A stretch of DNA of 64,000 nucleotides from CAYTPI01 sp964439625 (GTDB lineage: Bacteria > Chloroflexota > Anaerolineae > Aggregatilineales > UBA3940): NCBI GenBank assembly GCA_964439625.1, contig CAYTPI010000019.1:8642-72641 (forward strand), read 5' to 3'. The translations under genes were made by a program, and so were the position numbers. The first letter of the stretch is position 1; every line of letters begins with the position of its first letter. A model generated the notes under the pieces. It searched no databases. It was not told where the DNA came from and saw nothing but the letters and a program-made list of their open reading frames with translations. Below, piece after piece: positions 9,112 through 16,756 of the stretch.

Positions 9112-10341
9112 CTATAGCGGCGCACGTGCTCGTACTTCTTTGTACGCAACAGGAAGGCGTTTAGGGTCGCGTACCACATTGTTATCACGTTGAGGCAATT
9201 CTTTGGCTGGCCTAGCCAATGTCAAGCCGTGCACTCTTTGTAGTAGGGTATTAATAGCGATGCGACCTTCTAAGCGAGCCAATGGTGCCCCAACACAATA
9301 GTGTACGCCATAACCGAATCCTATATGTTTATTGTTCTTACGGCTAATATCGAACTGATCCGCATGGTTGAATTGCGTCGGATCATGGTTGGCAGCCCCT
9401 AATATCACAATGACGCTTGCCCCTCGCCGAATCGTTTCACCACTAATTTTGACATCCTCAGCCGCATAACGTTCAGTCGCCCGTTCAACGGGCCCATCGT
9501 AGCGCAGGAACTCCTCAATGGCGTTTTCGATTAATGCCGGGTTTCGTTGAAGCTGGCGCATCTGGGCTGGATGTTCGAGTAAGGCCAGTGTACCATTAAT
9601 AATCAGGTTAACAGTTGTCTCGTGCCCTGCGACGATCAACAAGGCAATCATGCTGTAGAGTTCCGGCATCGAGAGCCGGTCTCCAGCCTCTTCTGCTTGA
9701 GTGAGGGTTGAGATCAAGTCGTCCTGTGGGTTAGCGCGCCGCTCCGCCACAATCTCACCAATGTAGTGGGCAAACGCCATCATCTCTTGGACGTAATCAC
9801 CCCCAGTATAATCGCCGATGAAAGCATTTGACCAGACTCGGAAGCGTTCGCGATCCGCTGGGGGAATGCCCAGCAGTTCCGCAATCACAGTGATCGGCAG
9901 CGGGAAGGCATAGGCATCAACCAGATCGACCGGCCCCTTAGCCGGGAAGGCGTCAATCAGGTCATCGGCAATTTGTTGAATATTAGGTGCTAGCGCCTGT
10001 ACATGCCGGTTAGTGAAGGCTTTGCTCACCAAGGTTCGCAAGCGAGTGTGGTCGGCGCCATCAACACTGAGCATATTGTGATACAGAAAATAGTACAGAT
10101 CGTTCATGTTGCGCTGCCGTCGTTGGGTCTGTGTCAGCGTATTATTGTAGTCTTTAACGAAGCGTTTGTGATCAGACAGGATTTTCCGTGCCTCTTTGTA
10201 CCCCGTCACAACCCATGTGTACGCTCCATATGACGGCAGCCGCATAATCGGTTTATCTGCCCGCATCGCGGCATAGGTCGGGTAGGGGTTGGTTCTAAAT
10301 GCCTGACCATCAAGCTGGTATTTTGCTTGTTTCTTAAACAT
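9112..10341 (-). CDS. Cytochrome P450
   Basis: Soluble bacterial class I-type P450 monooxygenase of 409 residues. The oxygen-binding I-helix motif is AGHETT (238-243). The K-helix ExxR is E277-R280. The haem-binding loop is FGYGVHYCVG (342-351), with the axial thiolate at C349. There is no membrane anchor and no fused reductase, so it needs separate ferredoxin and reductase partners, none of which is adjacent. It lies between an SDR gene upstream and the AraC regulator downstream on the same strand, suggesting hydroxylation followed or preceded by an alcohol/ketone step on one substrate. Overall it resembles CYP107-like enzymes, but the substrate is unknown. Confidence 0.9.
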   Translation of the reverse strand: MFKKQAKYQLDGQAFRTNPYPTYAAMRADKPIMRLPSYGAYTWVVTGYKEARKILSDHKRFVKDYNNTLTQTQRRQRNMNDLYYFLYHNMLSVDGADHTRLRTLVSKAFTNRHVQALAPNIQQIADDLIDAFPAKGPVDLVDAYAFPLPITVIAELLGIPPADRERFRVWSNAFIGDYTGGDYVQEMMAFAHYIGEIVAERRANPQDDLISTLTQAEEAGDRLSMPELYSMIALLIVAGHETTVNLIINGTLALLEHPAQMRQLQRNPALIENAIEEFLRYDGPVERATERYAAEDVKISGETIRRGASVIVILGAANHDPTQFNHADQFDISRKNNKHIGFGYGVHYCVGAPLARLEGRIAINTLLQRVHGLTLARPAKELPQRDNNVVRDPKRLPVAYKEVRARAPL

Positions 10342-10380
10342 TAAAGTGGCTTATTATCCCTTCAAAGTAAATTAAAGTAT

Positions 10381-10414
10381 GCCTCGGTTACAGGAATATA
10401 TTTCTAACCGAGGC
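10381..10414. repeat. Perfect 10-bp inverted repeat between SDR and P450 genes
   Basis: GCCTCGGTTA (10381-10390) and TAACCGAGGC (10405-10414) form a perfect stem with a 14-base AT-rich loop. It lies in the 124-base gap of the SDR-P450 operon. On the minus strand the stem is followed by a weak T-rich stretch, so it could be a partial terminator/attenuator that lowers P450 relative to SDR, an mRNA-processing hairpin, or an operator. Confidence 0.6.
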
Positions 10415-10465
10415 AAGTGGCATATCTTTATGGATTGGGCACGCGTTACTCAAACAGCTTAAGCG

Positions 10466-11275
10466 TTAAAGCCCAAACTGCTGCCGGATCAACGCGAAGA
10501 AATCAGCATCTGGCATCTGTGCCTTTGCACCGATCAATTGCTCGGCATCTGCACCAACAATGTAACGCATTTGGTCGGTGCCGTCTGTGGCAGCCTCGTA
10601 GACTACTTTGGCGACGTCGATGGCCTCCGATGGGATGTCTATGGCTTGAACGCTAGCTGTAAACTTCTCGACCAGAGGCATATACTCCGCTGGGCTATCT
10701 TCAATGTTTAGGTCAAAGGAACGACCGCTAAAGTCAGTCTTGACGTTGCCGGGTTCAATAACCTTGACTGTAATGCCAACGCTGGCAAGTTCAAATGAGA
10801 GTGCTTCAGACATGCCCTCAACAGCCCATTTGGTGCCGTGGTAGAGTGTGCCCAGCGGGAAAGCAACTTTTCCGCCTACTGATGACACATTGATTACAAT
10901 CCCAGAACCATTTTCGCGCATGTTGGGCAAGAACGCCTTGGTGGTCATCAGCAGGCCAATGACATTAACATCAAACTGACGGCGGATTTTTTCTTCGGCT
11001 GTTGCTTCCAGAATGCCGTAGGAGCCATAGCCTGCGTTGTTAAATAGAACATCCACCGTACCAAAATCATGGATGATTTGTGCGGCTGAATTGTTGATCG
11101 AATCAGTGTCAGTTACATCGAGTTGGTAGAGTGACACATTCTCTAACTGGTTGAGCTCCGTTTCGTTTTCTGGCTTACGCATGGTGGCGGCAACCTGCCA
11201 CCCTTGCTCTGCAAAGTATTTCGCAGTTTCTTTACCAATACCTGAGCTTGAACCAGTGATCACAATCGACTTCAT
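10466..11275 (-). CDS. Short-chain dehydrogenase/reductase (classical SDR)
   Basis: A 269-residue NAD(P)-dependent oxidoreductase. The cofactor motif TGSSSGIG is at residues 7-14, NNAG at 79-82, the catalytic serine in NVSS at about 131, and the YxxxK pair is Y145-K149. Residues just after the glycine motif include TMRKPEN, with a basic residue in the place that often favours NADP. The start is well supported by GGAG 8 bases upstream. It is the first gene of an SDR-P450-araC series on the minus strand, and its promoter region carries the AraC-type direct repeats. Substrate unknown; the setting suggests an alcohol or ketone related to the P450 substrate. Confidence 0.88.
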   Translation of the reverse strand: MKSIVITGSSSGIGKETAKYFAEQGWQVAATMRKPENETELNQLENVSLYQLDVTDTDSINNSAAQIIHDFGTVDVLFNNAGYGSYGILEATAEEKIRRQFDVNVIGLLMTTKAFLPNMRENGSGIVINVSSVGGKVAFPLGTLYHGTKWAVEGMSEALSFELASVGITVKVIEPGNVKTDFSGRSFDLNIEDSPAEYMPLVEKFTASVQAIDIPSEAIDVAKVVYEAATDGTDQMRYIVGADAEQLIGAKAQMPDADFFALIRQQFGL

Positions 11276-11619
11276 TTAAGTTTCTCCAGATATATACAAT
11301 GGTTTATCGAGAATATACGCCGTCGTCATCCAAAGTGCACTAGCTTATTACGCCAAAAAACTCGCATATTGCGCCAAATAGGCGTGGCCTTTGCTTCTTC
11401 CCAGGGTGCTATAGTCTGGTTATATCGATGCTAGCGACGGCAAACGATAGGTTCGTTGAGCTCGCCATTGGTGACACCTACGGGGTTGGCTTGGAATACA
11501 GCCGTCGGGGTTTTATCCAAAAGTACAATATGCGTGCAGGCTGTGTTTAGCACCCACGTCACAGGGAGAGCAAACCGAGGCGGGTTTAAGTCCCAAAGTA
11601 TTGATAGGCTGTGCTGGCT
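11276..11619. other. Intergenic region upstream of the SDR gene
   Basis: This 344-base stretch separates the SDR operon from the alpha/beta hydrolase gene, both on the minus strand. The part next to the SDR gene holds the AraC-type element (11331-11378). I see no gene and no clear hydrolase terminator in the remainder (11379-11619). Confidence 0.6.
11331..11378 (-). promoter_or_regulatory. AraC-type direct-repeat operator and promoter upstream of the SDR-P450-araC operon
   Basis: Read on the minus strand, TTTGGCGCAATA (11378-11367) is followed 21 bp later by TTTGGCGTAATA (11357-11346), and then by GCTAGTGCAC (11344-11335). Aligned without gaps to the ltrA upstream region, 33 of 48 positions agree, almost all in the half-sites and the GCTAGTG block; the 9-base spacer is not conserved. 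The position equivalent to the ltrA -10 is a poor match (CACTTT), as expected for an activator-dependent promoter. The element ends 55 bases before the SDR start codon. Confidence 0.7.
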
Positions 11620-12408
11620 CTACAGTTCCATGAACTGCTGGAAGCCCTCATGGAAAGCCTCAGGTGTGTCCCACATCGGGAAGTGCCCTGCATCTTTAAT
11701 ATAGATCGTCTCGCCGTGTGGCATTACCTTTTTGAATAGGTGAACTTGCTTGGGGCTGACGATCACATCGCGGGCACCGTAAATGCCCAATGCGGGCATC
11801 TCCACACTCGTTAGAGGTTCGCGTAAGTCCGTGTGGCGCAATGATGAGATACTACCAAAGAAAGAGTCGGTGGTGAAGCCTGCTGAGTTTTGGATCGTCA
11901 TCTCGTAGAACAAATTGGGATTCTGGCGTGAGACAAACGGCGACCAACCACGGATAAACGTCCGTAGCAGCGGCTGTTCATCTCCCATAAGCAGAATGCG
12001 AGCGATGGCTGGGTTGCCTGCCAACTTAAGGAAGAAGCTTAGGGAGCGCCCGTCAATTGGTGAGCCGACCACCCCCACTTTCTTGACGCGCTCTGGGTAC
12101 TTCAGGGCAACGCCGAGGGCCGTCGTGCCGCCCATCGAATGCCCCATCACCGGAACGGGAGGCAGACCGAGAGCGTCCTGAAAGGCGGGGATTAGTTCAA
12201 TGAAGTTATCGACCATGAACTGGTCTTTCGACGATTCGCCAAAGCCCCACAGGTCTGGGGCATACATCCGGTATTGACCCTCAAAGGCTTCCATGGTAGA
12301 GCGCCACGTGTTCCATGCTTGCGTCCAGCCGTGAATCAGAATCACGGGTGGGCCGGAGCCGAGCACTTCGTAATGTACGTTTCCCTGAGGCGTCAGGATG
12401 GAAGGCAC
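11620..12408 (-). CDS. Alpha/beta-hydrolase fold protein
   Basis: A 262-residue soluble hydrolase. The HGW oxyanion motif is at about residues 26-28. The nucleophile elbow is GHSMGG with S91. The probable acid is D214 in GARD, and the catalytic histidine is H242 in AGHF, giving a complete Ser-Asp-His triad. It could be an esterase, lactonase, C-C hydrolase or haloperoxidase-like enzyme; there are no features to choose among these. The GTG start is supported by TAGGA upstream. It appears to be a single gene between two intergenic regions on the minus strand. Confidence 0.85.
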   Translation of the reverse strand: MPSILTPQGNVHYEVLGSGPPVILIHGWTQAWNTWRSTMEAFEGQYRMYAPDLWGFGESSKDQFMVDNFIELIPAFQDALGLPPVPVMGHSMGGTTALGVALKYPERVKKVGVVGSPIDGRSLSFFLKLAGNPAIARILLMGDEQPLLRTFIRGWSPFVSRQNPNLFYEMTIQNSAGFTTDSFFGSISSLRHTDLREPLTSVEMPALGIYGARDVIVSPKQVHLFKKVMPHGETIYIKDAGHFPMWDTPEAFHEGFQQFMEL

Positions 12409-12440
12409 AGGCAGATCCTATCTGTTGCGCTGAAACAAGA

Positions 12441-12464
12441 CCCCCGACCTTAAGTGGACGGGGG
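12441..12464 (-). terminator. Probable terminator after the GTPase gene
   Basis: CCCCCG and CGGGGG form a 6-bp GC stem with a 12-base loop, followed on the minus strand by TCTTGTTT. It lies 76 bases beyond the GTPase stop and upstream of the hydrolase gene. The T tract is imperfect. Confidence 0.5.
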
Positions 12465-12539
12465 ATGAAATTGTTTTTGAAAGACTAACGCTAATCTTGG
12501 TGATTAGCAATACCGATTTAGGCACCTAGCACCGAGCGG

Positions 12540-13091
12540 TCAAGCGTCGCCTTCTTGCAGCTCCATCTCTTCGAGGATGCCGTACAGCAGTTGCAACAGC
12601 ACATTCTTGACGCTCTCTTTGTCCGTCGCGACGCAGGGCAGCATCTTGACGTCTTCATCGAGGCGCAGGGCAATGCGTAAATCTTCGATTAGCCAAGCAT
12701 CATCGAGGTCTTGCTTGTTAGCAGCAACGACGTAGGGCGTCGCAGCATAGGCGCGGAACGTCTCTAAAATGGAACGCGCTTCTGCGAAGGTCTCTGGCAG
12801 GGATGAGTCGACAAGGACGACGAACCCAAGCATACCTTTCGCCAGAATATCCCACATGAAGTTGAAGCGCTTCTGGCCTGGCGTGCCGAATAGGTAGAGT
12901 ACAAGGTCGTCATCTACCGTAATGCGCCCGAAGTCCATGGCAACGGTGGTGGAGTCTTTGACCTTTTCCGCCTCAGAACTGATGGCGCGTTCGGTCTGCA
13001 CCACCTCAATCTCACTGATTGAGCCAACGAACTTCGTCTTACCGGAGTTAAATGGCCCAGTTATGACGATTTTTACTGTTTGTGTATCCAT
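12540..13091 (-). CDS. Small Ras-like GTP-binding protein (MglA/CvnD type)
   Basis: A 183-residue cytoplasmic GTPase. The P-loop is GPFNSGKT (12-19), switch II is GTPGQ (69-73), and the guanine-specificity motif is NKQD (125-128). The Gln after GTPG and the short length match the bacterial Ras-like group that works with Roadblock or DUF4388 partners as a polarity or signalling switch. The gene follows the DUF4388 gene by 133 bases on the same strand, which supports a functional pair. GAGG lies 5 bases before the ATG. No separate Roadblock GAP gene is adjacent; the output of the switch is unknown. Confidence 0.88.
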   Translation of the reverse strand: MDTQTVKIVITGPFNSGKTKFVGSISEIEVVQTERAISSEAEKVKDSTTVAMDFGRITVDDDLVLYLFGTPGQKRFNFMWDILAKGMLGFVVLVDSSLPETFAEARSILETFRAYAATPYVVAANKQDLDDAWLIEDLRIALRLDEDVKMLPCVATDKESVKNVLLQLLYGILEEMELQEGDA

Positions 13092-13224
13092 AGTGCCTCA
13101 CTTTTGTTGTCAAAGCGGTTGGTGTCTTGGCTCACCGAACTGCTCACCCTAGTATGATTGCTGTACTATGTTACTAAATGCTGGTGTGGGTCGTGCGGTG
13201 CCCTCACCGAAATACAATAGGCGC

Positions 13225-14022
13225 TTAACTGCCCATATTCTGAAAATGGCTGATTAAGCGACCAACCAGCTTTTTCTTCTCTTTGACCTCTTCCGCACTA
13301 AGCTCTTCCTTCAGGCGGATTTGCACGAGTTCGATTAAGCCCGCTTCCCGCAAGCTACCGACGACTCGCCGAATTTGGCGGTCTTGCATCTCAAGGCTTT
13401 TGGCGATCATGCGGATGGTGTTGCCACCTTTCACGTAGCGCAGCACGCTCCACTCGTCACGGTTAAGTTCCAAATCTTTGATGACATGCTTGGAGTTTTC
13501 CGTGAACTTCAGGCCAACGTCAAGGCTTGGGATTTCATCCATAAGCTGCTCGTCGCGCTTTTGCACGCGGGCGATCTGAATGATGATGTTCTCAAGGTCG
13601 AGCGGAACAAGAATGCGGTCATTGCCGGGGTGCTGCTGCCCGTTGAACTCGAAAGCGCCTTCTTTCCAATGGGCAAACTCGTTGATGATCGTCAGCGCAT
13701 GACGCTTGATGCTTTTGATAATATCTGCCCGGCTGACGTAATTCTTTTGGATCAAGAGCAAGCCGAGCTGCTTGTCACTGGTTTTTTCAGCGTGCTTGGA
13801 GAGGGTTTCTCCTTGTTCTTTGCTGATGCGCTTCGCACGAACCAGTACATTCGCCAGTGAGCCATCTGCGCCACCCAAGGCTGCAAACACCAGCTTACCA
13901 TCTTTGAAAGCCAGTGCACCCTTCGTCCCTTTGTGGTTCACATGAAGTGTCCCCGACTTTTTGGCAAGGCTTACCAGATTTAAAATCTGAGTCGGATGAA
14001 AGTCTTTGAGGTTGCCCTTCAT
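13225..14022 (-). CDS. DUF4388 (PATAN) domain signalling protein
   Basis: A 265-residue protein starting with MKGNLKDFHPTQILNLVSLAKKSGTLHV, the characteristic opening of DUF4388/PATAN domains. GALAFKDGKLVFA and a region around 55-130 (LGLLLIQKNYVSRADI, INEFAHWKEGAFEF) complete the fold. From about residue 175 there is a winged-helix-like C-terminal part (EWSVLRYVKGGNTIRMIAKSLEMQDRQIRRVVGSLREAGLIEL). DUF4388 proteins commonly accompany small Ras-like GTPases and response regulators. Here the GTPase gene is the next gene downstream. Probably a cytoplasmic scaffold or effector of that GTPase; exact role unknown. Confidence 0.82.
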   Translation of the reverse strand: MKGNLKDFHPTQILNLVSLAKKSGTLHVNHKGTKGALAFKDGKLVFAALGGADGSLANVLVRAKRISKEQGETLSKHAEKTSDKQLGLLLIQKNYVSRADIIKSIKRHALTIINEFAHWKEGAFEFNGQQHPGNDRILVPLDLENIIIQIARVQKRDEQLMDEIPSLDVGLKFTENSKHVIKDLELNRDEWSVLRYVKGGNTIRMIAKSLEMQDRQIRRVVGSLREAGLIELVQIRLKEELSAEEVKEKKKLVGRLISHFQNMGS

Positions 14023-14292
14023 ATTGCAGTTCCCGTGCCGTTGTACGGTGTTAATTCAGTACCTGAGGGTTTATACTGAGATGACGAAAGTATAGCACGT
14101 CGAAAAAATTTAAGCCAAACCAGTAAACCGGCCTAGACTGCTACCAAGCACTGTTAAGCTTGTTAGAATAGTCCGTGTATTGTGCCATAGACTTTGCTGG
14201 GATGCGGAAAAAGCAGCAAGGTTGGTAACACGTTGTAACTTTTACCAAACGACCCGCGCCCTTGAACCCTACACGCAAGAAAGGAACTTAAA

Positions 14293-15045
14293 ATGCCAAA
14301 AGACGATAAGACGCAGTCAGCTGACGCCAATGCTGATGCTGCTGTGCCAGCACCTGAGGCCAAACAGAATGCCCTCGCGTCGACAAATGTTAAGGAAGAG
14401 GCATCGAAGCCCGCTCTGACGAGCAGCTCAGCAGTCAAAGAGCGTTCGCTGCCTAAAATCAATAAGCTGCCGCCCGGCTATATCCCCTTGTGGATTATCG
14501 CATTGACATCGTTGCTGTTGAATATTCTGTTAATCAACCAACTGCTACAGGTGCGTGCGCTTGCGGCTGTGACGATTGGTGAGGCTGCAATGATCTTGGA
14601 AGGCTTCGGTGATGAGACTTTCTCATACAATTTTACGTTTGATGATACGTTGAATATCCAAACAGAAATTCCTGTTAATGAGACCATTCCGGTGGAAATC
14701 AACGAGCAAATTGACATATCAACAGTTGTCAATGTGCCCATTCGTACACCGCTCGGCAACACTAGTGCTAACGTACCGATCAATACCACCATCCCCATTG
14801 ATTTGGATTTTGAAGTGCCTCTCGAGCAGACGTTTGAGGTGCAGGCTGCCGTGCCGATTAGCTTAAGTGTGCCGGTTGAGATCGGCGTCGAGGAGACACC
14901 GCTGGGTGGGGCACTTGATGAGATGGTGGCTAATCTTTACGACCTGTCTGCGGAACTCAGCCAGCCAATTGTTGCGCTTGGTGCGGGCAGTCAATCCGAC
15001 AATTCAACGACTATTGAGGTGACTGCAACGCCTTCGTCAGAATAG
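14293..15045 (+). CDS. Single-pass membrane protein with repetitive beta-rich external domain
   Basis: A 250-residue protein of unknown function. Residues 1-55 are polar, low-complexity and probably cytoplasmic. One helix at about 60-85 (IPLWIIALTSLLLNILLI) crosses the membrane. The remainder is external, dominated by alternating short strands with a repeating pattern of IPV/VPI pairs (ETIPVEI, VVNVPIRTP, ANVPINTTIPIDL, AAVPISLSVPVEI). That spacing suggests a regular beta structure rather than random sequence. A short helical stretch and a Thr/Ser-rich tail follow. A strong AAAGGAA precedes the ATG. It converges on the acidic-protein operon, ending 56 bases from it. I do not recognise a named family. 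Confidence 0.7.
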   Translation: MPKDDKTQSADANADAAVPAPEAKQNALASTNVKEEASKPALTSSSAVKERSLPKINKLPPGYIPLWIIALTSLLLNILLINQLLQVRALAAVTIGEAAMILEGFGDETFSYNFTFDDTLNIQTEIPVNETIPVEINEQIDISTVVNVPIRTPLGNTSANVPINTTIPIDLDFEVPLEQTFEVQAAVPISLSVPVEIGVEETPLGGALDEMVANLYDLSAELSQPIVALGAGSQSDNSTTIEVTATPSSE

Positions 15046-15101
15046 GTGATCAGTTGGGGAAGACTGCCGTGTGAGGATGGTCTTCCCCAAGCTGTTAATT
15101 T

Positions 15102-15360
15102 CTAATCGTCCTCTTCCTCTTCTTCATCGCCGCCGTCGTCTTCATCCTCCTCTTCCTCATCGCCGCCGTCGTCTTCATCCTCCTCTTCCTCTTCCTCTTC
15201 CTCTTCTTCATCGCCGCCGTCTTCTTCTTCATCCTCCTCGCCACCGTCTTGATCGTCGCCACCGTCTTGATCGTCGCTGCCGTCGTCTTGATCGTCACCG
15301 CCGTCGTCTTGATCGTCACCGCCACCGTCTTGATCGTCGCCACTATCGAAATCGTCTAGA
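15102..15360. repeat. Low-complexity tandem repeat DNA encoding the acidic tail
   Basis: Degenerate units reading CGTCTTGATCGTCRCCGCC, and shorter CTCTTCCTCTTC-type units, repeat through the 3' part of the acidic-protein gene. The unit boundaries match the DDQDGG and EEED protein repeats, so the repeat is maintained in frame; replication slippage could change its length between strains. Confidence 0.8.
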
Positions 15361-15893
15361 TCGTCGTTAGGTGGTAGGGGCGCTGTTGGTTGGTCGTCAT
15401 CATTATCATTACTGTCAGTCGCCGGTACTGCTGGCTGAGGTGCTGAAGCTGCCTCTTGTTCGTTCGTGGTTAGTTCATCCATCAGCGCTTGGTCATCATC
15501 GTCATCATCTGCCGGAGAAGCGGTATCTGAGTCTATCAGTGCTGCCGGGTCAGGCTCGTTGGGTATCGTGTCATTGACTTCATCACCGGACAGCGTCTCG
15601 ATGCCCTGCTCGACTTGCTCAAGCTGCATCTGTAAGTCCATAAGGAGCGCTCTCAGCTCGTCCGTGGTGTAGAGAGCGCCGTTATAATAGATCAGTTCTG
15701 CGTCAGCAGATGGTTGAGCCGCCTCTTGTTCGGCTAAATCTGGTTGATCGATTTGCAGTAGTTCGCCATCGACTTCGCCCAGAAACTCTGGACGCTGCAT
15801 CCGACGTTCAATGAGATAGCCGGCGCCGAGAACAGCAACACTTGCGATGACTGCGAATAACCGACTGACGATTGAAAATATTGAAGCATTCAT
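15102..15893 (-). CDS. Membrane-anchored Asp/Glu-rich protein
   Basis: A 263-residue protein in three parts. A hydrophobic N-terminal anchor spans about residues 8-28. A short ordered region (~55-95) holds YYNGALYTTDELRALLMDLQMQ and a predicted coiled coil. Then comes a long, extremely acidic low-complexity tail made of imperfect DDQDGG-type and later EEEDEDDGGDEE-type units that runs to the C terminus. It starts 2 bases after the stop of the ATP-grasp gene, with AGGA inside that gene's last codons, so the two are translationally coupled. The tail might be a substrate for the ligase encoded upstream, a cation-binding surface, or a spacer; none of these is shown. The opposite strand gives a long Arg/His-rich frame that is only a shadow. 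Confidence 0.8.
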   Translation of the reverse strand: MNASIFSIVSRLFAVIASVAVLGAGYLIERRMQRPEFLGEVDGELLQIDQPDLAEQEAAQPSADAELIYYNGALYTTDELRALLMDLQMQLEQVEQGIETLSGDEVNDTIPNEPDPAALIDSDTASPADDDDDDQALMDELTTNEQEAASAPQPAVPATDSNDNDDDQPTAPLPPNDDLDDFDSGDDQDGGGDDQDDGGDDQDDGSDDQDGGDDQDGGEEDEEEDGGDEEEEEEEEEEDEDDGGDEEEEDEDDGGDEEEEEDD

Positions 15894-15895
15894 GT

Positions 15896-16756
15896 TTAGT
15901 TCCTCTCTGTGGACTCGTCAAAAATGACGTTATACAGTCCTGCTGTTGTGATGTTTTGTATTTCAAGGCCGGGGCGAGCATTTACTTCTAGAATAATGAC
16001 CCCCAATGATTGATCAATAACAACATCAACCCCGAGATACGTTAGCCCAGTTGCTTCAGCACAACGCGCTGAGACATCGAGAATGGTGTGCCATTCTGGT
16101 ATTTGTGTGCCAACCAATGGATGGTTGGTGTCAGGGTGGGTATCAACAGCCTGCCCCTTCTGGTAGGCCGCATCAATACGACCCGTCTTCAGGTTGATGG
16201 CTGCACCGAGGCCCCCTTGGTGCAGGTTGGCACGACCGCCTGTTTCGTGCGTGGGTAGACGGGCCATTGCCAGTTCAGGTTGGCTACCGTTGCAGATCAC
16301 GCGGATATCAGGTAAGCCAACTGGGGCCAGCCCAAGCAGCGTAGCATGTGGACGCAGCAGTGGTTCAAACAAGGCCATATCGCTGCTACCTGGTGAATGC
16401 TCACCGTCGATGATTTCGCGGGCGTGCTCGAAGATGGCAGCCGGTGTGATCAGCTTGCCTGAACCACTGCGCCAACCGCCCTCTGTGCGGCTTACTGCCA
16501 GCATGACGCCCTTGCCCTGTAAACTTTGGTTAGGCTTCACCACCCATGCTTCTGGCAAAACGTCGAAGTTAAAACGGCGCAGCTCAAAAGGGTCACGGAT
16601 CAGGTACAGTGTCGGCACCACTGGGTTGCCCACTGCGATGAGAGCCTGCTTGGCGGCGTGCTTATCATTGACAAGCCGGATCGCTTTCCTCGGATTGGCG
16701 CCATCAATAAATGCGTTGCGGGCGTTCAACCCTAGAATGTTGTCCCAGTTAACCAT
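15896..16756 (-). CDS. RimK-related ATP-grasp ligase (alpha-L-glutamate ligase-like)
   Basis: A 286-residue ATP-grasp enzyme of the alpha-L-glutamate ligase-related type. Diagnostic stretches are LGLNARN near the N terminus, NPRKAIRLVNDKHAAKQAL, the ATP-binding VVKPNQSLQGKGVML (lysine plus glycine-rich loop), and DIRVI. GGRANLHQGGLGAAI and the C-terminal metal-binding VIILEVNARPGLEIQN (Glu and Asn) complete the active site. The family joins a carboxylate to an amine with ATP. It is known in the literature from operons with a 7TM protein bearing an inactive transglutaminase or retropepsin-like domain. Here it overlaps that 7TM gene by 8 bases and is coupled to the acidic-protein gene. Substrates are unknown. 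Confidence 0.85.
   Translation of the reverse strand: MVNWDNILGLNARNAFIDGANPRKAIRLVNDKHAAKQALIAVGNPVVPTLYLIRDPFELRRFNFDVLPEAWVVKPNQSLQGKGVMLAVSRTEGGWRSGSGKLITPAAIFEHAREIIDGEHSPGSSDMALFEPLLRPHATLLGLAPVGLPDIRVICNGSQPELAMARLPTHETGGRANLHQGGLGAAINLKTGRIDAAYQKGQAVDTHPDTNHPLVGTQIPEWHTILDVSARCAEATGLTYLGVDVVIDQSLGVIILEVNARPGLEIQNITTAGLYNVIFDESTERN

Noticed and set aside
13375..13860. 161-codon plus-strand frame opposite the DUF4388 gene
   Set aside because: Shadow of a clear DUF4388 protein on the minus strand.
15071..15370. Arg/His/Leu-rich plus-strand frame opposite the acidic protein
   Set aside because: It is the antisense of GAC/GAG-rich repeat DNA; no ribosome binding site and no plausible protein composition.
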